Program-made: the position numbers and the translations under genes | NCBI GenBank assembly: GCA_002712945.1 | Contig: PAVA01000074.1 | Span: 1 to 13,041 of the forward strand | Direction of reading: 5' to 3' | From: Citromicrobium sp. | Lineage (GTDB): Bacteria; Pseudomonadota; Alphaproteobacteria; Sphingomonadales; Sphingomonadaceae | Length of the DNA stretch: 13,041 bases | The notes under the pieces: generated by a model | Told to the model about the DNA's origin: nothing | Seen by the model: only the letters and a program-made list of their open reading frames with translations | Database searches by the model: none | Shown: positions 9,566 through 13,041 of the stretch, one piece after another | Position numbering within the stretch: the stretch's first letter is position 1 | Layout: each line of letters opens with the position of its first letter

Positions 9566-11269
9566 TCAGGCCTTGCCCGCGTTCTCGATCTGCCGGGTGA
9601 TGATGAACTGCTGTCCCATGGAGAGCAGGTTGTTCCCCAGCCAGTAGAGCACGAGGCCCGCCGGGAACCAGAGGAAGAAGAAGGTGAAGACCACGGGCAG
9701 CCACTGCATGATCTTCGCCTGCATGGGATCGGGGGGCGGCGGGTTGAGCTTCTGCATGAAGAACATGCTCGCGCCCATGAGGACGGGCAGCACGAAGTAC
9801 GGGTCCATGACCGAGAGATCGTCGATCCACAGCATGAACGGCGCGTGGCGCAACTCGACGCTTTCCATGAGGACCCAGTACAGCGCGATGAAGACCGGCA
9901 TCTGCACGAGGATCGGCAGGCAGCCGCCCAGCGGGTTGATCTTCTCCTTGCGGTAGAGGTCCATCATCGCCTGGGACTGCTTCTGCTTGTCGTCGGCGTA
10001 CTGCTCGCGGATATCCTGCACCTTCGGCGTGATCCGGCGCATGTTCGCCATGGACCGGTAGCTGGTGGCGGAGAGCTTGTAGAAAGCCGCCTTGATCAGC
10101 ACCGTGAGGGCGATGATGGCCACGCCCCAGTTGCCGACCAGCGCGTGGATCTTGTTCAGCAGCCAGAACAGCGGCTGCGCGATCCACCAGAGCCAGCCGT
10201 AGTCGACCGAGAGCTCGAGGAAGGGGGAGATCTCTTCCAGGCGGTACTGGTCCTTCGGCCCAGCGTAGAACCGCGCCGTGCTGCTGCCGCGCTCGCCGGG
10301 GTCGACGACCAGGGCCGGGCTGGTAAAGCCGGCGATGTTGAAACCGGCACTGGTGACACGCGTGGAGTAGGTGTGCGTCTGTTGCGGGTTGGGAATCCAG
10401 GCGCTGAGGAAGTAGTGCTGTACCATGGCCATCCAGCTGCCCTCGAGCTGGCGCTTGAAGGGGTCCTCGCGCATGTCCTTGAAGTCGAACTTGGTGAAGC
10501 GGTCGTCCGGCTGCGTGGTGGCGGCGCCGAGGAAAGGCTGCAGTCCCAGTCCGGCGTCCGCGGACGGATCCGGGCTCGAGTCCCGCTTGATCTGGCCGAA
10601 CAGGTTGGCCTGCCAGCGCGCTTCCGTGTTGTTCTCGACCAGGTAGGTGACGTCGAGCACGTACTCGCCGCGGCGCAGGGTAAAGCGCTTGGTGATCTTG
10701 AGGCCGTTGTTGCCGGTCCAAGCCAGGTCGATGGTCAGCGTGTCCTGCCCCGGCGCGAGCTCGTAGCGGGTCTGGGCCGCGTCGTAGCGGGCGCGGCGGG
10801 GGGCGTCGATACCGTCGGGACCTACCAGGCCGCTCTGGGCCACGTAGGTGCGCCGGCTGTTGCGCTCGAGGAGGACGTAGGGATCATCGCCGTCGAGTTC
10901 CGCCAGGTATTTCGGCAGGGCGACTTCGACGATATCGCCGCCGTTGAGGTCGATGGCCAGCTCCAGCGTATCGGTGAACACCTGCACGATGCGCGCGTCC
11001 CCGGCTTCCGCGGCCGCGGTTTCCGGCGTGTCATCGGGCGGGGGCGGGAGGTCCGCGGGCAGCTCGCCCGTGGCCGGTTCGCCCGCAGCATCTGTGTCGC
11101 CGCTGGCGGCCGGCACCTGTGCGCTGGCCGGGACGCTGCCGGCCGTCAGGCGCTGGGTGGCCGGCGCGGCGTCGGCTTCACGGGCGTCGCGGAACGCGAC
11201 CCACTCGGACAGCAGCATGAACGACAGCAGGGCGATGGCGCCGATGAGCAGGGTTCGCTGGATATCCAT
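9566..11269 (-). CDS. yidC: Membrane protein insertase YidC
   Basis: 567 residues, the long Gram-negative form (E. coli 548). It inserts proteins such as ATP synthase subunit c, alone or with SecYEG. TM1 is residues 5-21, followed by a low-complexity Ala/Pro/Glu linker (about 30-92) and the periplasmic P1 beta-sandwich domain (about 93-345). The core insertase has helices at about 358-378, 381-400, 451-470, 488-505 and 522-548. The groove's positive residue is Lys393 in TVLIKAAFY, where E. coli has Arg366. The ATG lies 6 bp after the yidD stop, with GAGAG as ribosome binding site. Confidence 0.98.
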   Translation of the reverse strand: MDIQRTLLIGAIALLSFMLLSEWVAFRDAREADAAPATQRLTAGSVPASAQVPAASGDTDAAGEPATGELPADLPPPPDDTPETAAAEAGDARIVQVFTDTLELAIDLNGGDIVEVALPKYLAELDGDDPYVLLERNSRRTYVAQSGLVGPDGIDAPRRARYDAAQTRYELAPGQDTLTIDLAWTGNNGLKITKRFTLRRGEYVLDVTYLVENNTEARWQANLFGQIKRDSSPDPSADAGLGLQPFLGAATTQPDDRFTKFDFKDMREDPFKRQLEGSWMAMVQHYFLSAWIPNPQQTHTYSTRVTSAGFNIAGFTSPALVVDPGERGSSTARFYAGPKDQYRLEEISPFLELSVDYGWLWWIAQPLFWLLNKIHALVGNWGVAIIALTVLIKAAFYKLSATSYRSMANMRRITPKVQDIREQYADDKQKQSQAMMDLYRKEKINPLGGCLPILVQMPVFIALYWVLMESVELRHAPFMLWIDDLSVMDPYFVLPVLMGASMFFMQKLNPPPPDPMQAKIMQWLPVVFTFFFLWFPAGLVLYWLGNNLLSMGQQFIITRQIENAGKA

Positions 11270-11275
11270 AATCTC

Positions 11276-11503
11276 TCAGTCTGTGCGTCGGGTGGCGGGC
11301 ACCGGGTCGGCGCCGCCTTCGTGCCAGGGGTGGCATTTCGACAGGCGCCTGGCTGCCAGCATGATGCCGTGCCCCGCACCGTGGGTGTCGATGGCCTCCC
11401 GGGCGTACTCGGAACACGTCGGGTAGAAGCGGCAGTGGTGGCCGAGAAAGGGACTCAGGCACCATTGGTAAACACGGAGCACGGCAAGCAGCAGCTTCTT
11501 CAT
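11276..11503 (-). CDS. yidD: Membrane protein insertion efficiency factor YidD
   Basis: 75 residues. YidD is a small membrane-associated protein that helps YidC-dependent insertion. It has an amphipathic N-terminus (MKKLLLAVLRVYQWCLSPFLG) followed by the family hallmarks CRFYPTCSEYA (24-34, with C24 and C30) and KCHPWHEGGADPVP (56-69, with C57). The ATG overlaps the rnpA stop by four bases (ATGA) and there is no strong ribosome binding site inside rnpA, so translation is probably coupled. The order rpmH-rnpA-yidD-yidC is highly conserved in bacteria. Confidence 0.97.
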   Translation of the reverse strand: MKKLLLAVLRVYQWCLSPFLGHHCRFYPTCSEYAREAIDTHGAGHGIMLAARRLSKCHPWHEGGADPVPATRRTD

Positions 11504-11856
11504 GCCGCGGCACGCTCGATCAGGCGACGAAACTGCCGGTCGATGCCCGTGGCGAGGGCGGCCTTGTCGAGCTCGCCGGCGCCCGGCCGGGTCAGGAAGA
11601 CGATATCCAGCGGTACGGCCGGGGGCGGCAGCTGGCGGAAGCGTTCCCGGGCGATACGCTTGATGCGGTTGCGGCGCACTGCCCGGGCCACGTGCTTCTT
11701 GGCGACGGCCAGGCCGAGGCGATGGTGCGGCTGCTCCGAGGGCCGGGCGAGGAGCAGGAACTCTCGCTGACCGGCCTTCACGCTGACACAGGAGAACACG
11801 GCCCGGTAATCCCGGGCCGTGAGCAGGCGTTGATGCTTGCGGAAGGACGCGGCCAT
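11500..11856 (-). CDS. rnpA: Ribonuclease P protein component
   Basis: 118 residues (E. coli 119). This basic protein supports the catalytic RNA in trimming tRNA 5' leaders. The family RNR motif is visible as RRNRIKRIARERFR (61-74), with FRKHQRLLTARDYRAVF at the N-terminus. The ATG (11856) lies 38 bp after rpmH. No good ribosome binding site lies at normal distance: the nearest GAGAG is about 15 nt away, and a hairpin directly abuts the start codon. The four-base overlap with yidD at the end fits an operon. Confidence 0.96.
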   Translation of the reverse strand: MAASFRKHQRLLTARDYRAVFSCVSVKAGQREFLLLARPSEQPHHRLGLAVAKKHVARAVRRNRIKRIARERFRQLPPPAVPLDIVFLTRPGAGELDKAALATGIDRQFRRLIERAAA

Positions 11857-11880
11857 CAGCGAAGGTACCGGCTCTCGCTG
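11857..11880 (-). promoter_or_regulatory. Hairpin abutting the rnpA start codon
   Basis: CAGCGA (11880-11875) and TCGCTG (11862-11857) form a perfect 6-bp stem with a 12-nt loop. The stem ends at the base before the rnpA ATG and encloses the only GAG-type ribosome binding site candidate. It could set the ratio of L34 to RnpA, which the cell needs in very different amounts. The role is inferred. Confidence 0.4.
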
Positions 11881-11894
11881 TGCGCGGCGCCGGC

Positions 11895-12144
<250 letters not shown>

Positions 12145-12165
12145 TGGCTTCCGCGAGGTGTCGGG

Positions 12166-12259
12166 CGCGACCCGTCGCGGCAGGTCCCGGGGCCGTCGGG
12201 CGGACCGATGAGGCGGGGTCTGCAGCCGGCCGGGGGAAGCCAGCAACGCCGCGGGTTGC
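12166..12259. other. GC-rich block of small inverted repeats between the rpmH promoter and oriC
   Basis: Three stems stand in a row: CGCGA-CCCG-TCGCG (12166-12179), GGTCC...GGACC (12183-12205) and GCAAC-GCCGCGG-GTTGC (12243-12259). No open frame of convincing quality crosses them. They may insulate the origin from the rpmH promoter, or form part of an untranslated RNA. I do not recognise them. Confidence 0.3.
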
Positions 12260-12298
12260 AGCCATCGGCCAACAAATTCCCCCAAAGATAAACACAAC

Positions 12299-12307
12299 TT
12301 ATCCACA
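12299..12307 (+). promoter_or_regulatory. DnaA box
   Basis: TTATCCACA, a perfect match to the consensus. Just left of it is ATAAACACA (6 of 9), which may be a weak neighbour. Confidence 0.85.
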
Positions 12308-12311
12308 GACA

Positions 12312-12325
12312 GGGGACCGGGGACC
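12312..12325 (+). repeat. Tandem 7-mer GGGGACC x2 in oriC
   Basis: Two perfect copies, 12312-12318 and 12319-12325, five bases right of the first DnaA box. Two CATCAT copies follow, at 12325-12330 and 12334-12339. Confidence 0.6.
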
Positions 12326-12360
12326 ATCATGGGCATCATTGGCCGGCGACTTTCCCTTCG

Positions 12361-12372
12361 AACCCTAACCCT
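12361..12372 (+). repeat. Tandem 6-mer AACCCT x2 at the edge of the A-rich tract
   Basis: Two perfect copies border the left side of the A-rich tract. In this position they may mark the edge of the unwinding element; the function is unknown. Confidence 0.55.
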
Positions 12373-12406
12373 TTGAAATAAAACAACAAAAAAAAGGAAA
12401 AAATTT
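12372..12406. other. Putative DNA unwinding element of oriC
   Basis: Only 5 G or C in 35 bp, with strong strand asymmetry: A-rich on the plus strand, including a run of eight As. It lies 10 bp from the reverse-oriented perfect DnaA box, a spacing that suits DnaA-driven strand opening. Confidence 0.65.
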
Positions 12407-12415
12407 CACCTCACG

Positions 12416-12424
12416 TGTGGATAA
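12416..12424 (-). promoter_or_regulatory. DnaA box overlapping the dnaA promoter
   Basis: TGTGGATAA on the plus strand is TTATCCACA on the minus strand, a perfect box. It covers the inferred -35 of dnaA (12418-12423). A CACGTG palindrome (12412-12417) overlaps its left end. Confidence 0.85.
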
Positions 12425-12446
12425 GTGATTGCGGGCGGGTTATGAT
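12418..12446 (+). promoter_or_regulatory. Promoter of dnaA, inferred
   Basis: The -35 TGGATA (12418-12423; 4 of 6) lies 17 bp from the -10 TATGAT (12441-12446; 5 of 6). The expected start near 12453 gives a leader of about 107 nt before the dnaA TTG. Because the -35 is inside a perfect DnaA box, DnaA should repress its own transcription, as known for dnaA in E. coli. Confidence 0.6.
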
Positions 12447-12475
12447 GCATCGTCCTGTCGCCCAGGGGCACGAAG

Positions 12476-12556
12476 ATGTCAACAGGCGGCGAGAACCACC
12501 GGAAAACCAAGTTAAGAAGCATTCAGTGCCCCGTGCGAAGGGCACGAGCGAGGTGA
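12476..12556 (+). CDS. Short upstream ORF in the dnaA leader (26 codons)
   Basis: ATG at 12476 with AGGGG seven bases upstream; it encodes MSTGGENHRKTKLRSIQCPV followed by RRARAR and then TGA. The stop (12554-12556) lies within the dnaA Shine-Dalgarno and is in the same frame as dnaA, one codon before its TTG. The last six codons include two CGA and two AGG, with AGA and TTA earlier, all uncommon in these GC-rich genes. I do not recognise the peptide. It may be a regulatory leader peptide coupled to dnaA, or chance. Confidence 0.35.
   Translation: MSTGGENHRKTKLRSIQCPVRRARAR
12526..12546 (+). promoter_or_regulatory. Competing hairpins just upstream of the dnaA ribosome binding site
   Basis: GTGCCC (12526-12531) pairs perfectly with GGGCAC (12540-12545). 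Alternatively CGTGC (12532-12536) pairs with GCACG (12542-12546). Both use the same 3' arm, so only one can form. They end four or three bases before GAGGTGATC, the dnaA Shine-Dalgarno, and lie inside the upstream ORF. Confidence 0.45.
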
Positions 12557-12559
12557 TCT

Positions 12560-13041
12560 TTGCCCGACGCGGTATGGACGCAATGCAGGAACCAGCTGCA
12601 GGACGAGTTGCCGGCGCAACAATTCAACACCTGGATACGCCCCCTCGAGGCCAGCGAAGACTCGCAGTGCCTCCGGCTGTTCGCCCCCAATCGCTTCATA
12701 CGGGACTTTGTCAGCGACAAGTTCGCGCCGCGTATCGCCGAGCTGCTGCGCGAGGCGGGCAGCGAGCAGGACGTGGTCCTGGAGATCGGCGAGGCCCGTC
12801 GCGCCGTGTCGCTGGCAACGGTCGGCGGATCGCCGGCAGTCCCGGCGAAGTCGCCCGCGCCGCCTCCACGGCAGGAACCTGAACCGGCCGCCGCGCCGGC
12901 GCCAAGGCCCACCCCGATGCTCGCCAGCGTGAGCACGCCGACCTTCGGCCAGGCACAGCACTCCGAGGTGCACGAGGCGCTCACGCACCAGCACAACCTC
13001 GTGGCGAACTACACCTTCCGCAACTTCGTCGAGGGCAAGTC
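12560..13041 (+). CDS. dnaA: Chromosomal replication initiator DnaA, N-terminal part (runs off the right edge)
   Basis: 160 complete codons are present of about 450-480. Domain I (about 1-75) shows VWTQC, with Trp6 at the E. coli W6 position used for self- and partner binding, then DELPAQQFNTWIRPLEAS and LFAPNRF, with Phe46 matching the DnaB-contact F46. Domain II is a Pro/Ala-rich linker (about 85-135). Domain III begins NYTFRNFVEGK just before the edge, so the AAA+ motifs are not visible. The start must be TTG: an in-frame TGA lies two codons upstream and the next in-frame ATG is far inside. GAGGTGATC (12550-12558) is fully complementary to the 16S tail, with five bases between GAGGT and TTG. 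Product identity is secure. Confidence 0.97.
   Translation, partial: MPDAVWTQCRNQLQDELPAQQFNTWIRPLEASEDSQCLRLFAPNRFIRDFVSDKFAPRIAELLREAGSEQDVVLEIGEARRAVSLATVGGSPAVPAKSPAPPPRQEPEPAAAPAPRPTPMLASVSTPTFGQAQHSEVHEALTHQHNLVANYTFRNFVEGK

Larger units (their letters stand above)
12288..12430. other. Probable chromosomal replication origin (oriC)
   Basis: This lies between divergent rpmH and dnaA, where gene polarity switches, the known oriC position in Pseudomonas and many other bacteria. It has two perfect DnaA boxes in opposite orientation about 117 bp apart, an A-rich tract beside the right-hand box, and short tandem repeats between. Only one GATC occurs in 12030-12560 (at 12555), so the Dam/SeqA-style clustered GATC of enteric oriC is absent. 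The outer limits are approximate. Confidence 0.8.

Noticed and set aside
9329..11770. An 813-codon open frame on the plus strand opposite yidC, yidD and rnpA
   Set aside because: It is the antisense shadow of well-identified genes in GC-rich DNA. It crosses several gene borders and shows no recognisable domain, only biased His/Gly/Val/Arg/Asp composition.
12415..12882. A 155-codon plus-strand frame overlapping the dnaA start
   Set aside because: It starts inside the origin and is a different frame from the secure DnaA protein; the Arg/Gly/Ala-rich sequence has no homology that I recognise.

Overview
The window is the origin-proximal part of a GC-rich gammaproteobacterial chromosome. The gene order on the minus strand, rpmH-rnpA-yidD-yidC-mnmE-mnmG-rsmG-parA-parB-atpIBEFHA, with dnaA diverging on the plus strand, is the classic arrangement around oriC. 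Protein details fit Gammaproteobacteria: AtpB has the long N-terminal form seen in Pseudomonas, AtpF has 156 residues as in E. coli, and MnmG keeps C47 and C277. The combination of chromosomal parAB, GC-rich codon use and many GTG starts suggests a Pseudomonas-like or Ectothiorhodospiraceae/Chromatiales-like lineage. I cannot name the species from sequence alone.

Layout. From 1 to about 3.4 kb lies the first part of the F1Fo ATP synthase operon (atpI, B, E, F, H and the first 201 codons of atpA), read leftward from a sigma70-type promoter at 3347-3375. From 3.5 to 7.7 kb is a tightly packed run, mnmG-rsmG-parA-parB (tRNA U34 modification, 16S rRNA methylation, chromosome segregation), with start/stop overlaps and its own promoter at 7756-7784. 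A 459-bp gap (7715-8173) separates it from mnmE and contains a strikingly AT-rich block. From 8.2 to 12.0 kb is rpmH-rnpA-yidD-yidC-mnmE (ribosomal protein L34, RNase P protein, membrane-protein insertion, tRNA modification), also with short gaps or overlaps, driven by a promoter at 12116-12144. The 530-bp gap between rpmH and dnaA (12030-12559) carries two perfect, oppositely oriented DnaA boxes flanking an A-rich tract and short tandem repeats, and is the likely replication origin. dnaA runs off the right edge.

How it works together. These are housekeeping genes for replication initiation (DnaA, oriC), origin segregation (ParA/ParB), translation and membrane biogenesis (L34, RnpA, YidD, YidC), tRNA/rRNA modification (MnmE with MnmG, RsmG) and energy conversion (ATP synthase). 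I see no mobile element, CRISPR array, tRNA, rRNA, phage gene or defence system. The least ordinary parts are non-coding. The dnaA leader has a TTG start, an extended Shine-Dalgarno, a 26-codon upstream ORF ending inside that Shine-Dalgarno, two competing hairpins, and a DnaA box over the -35. The mnmG-mnmE gap has an origin-like AT-rich block. The atpE-atpF junction has a pair of hairpins.
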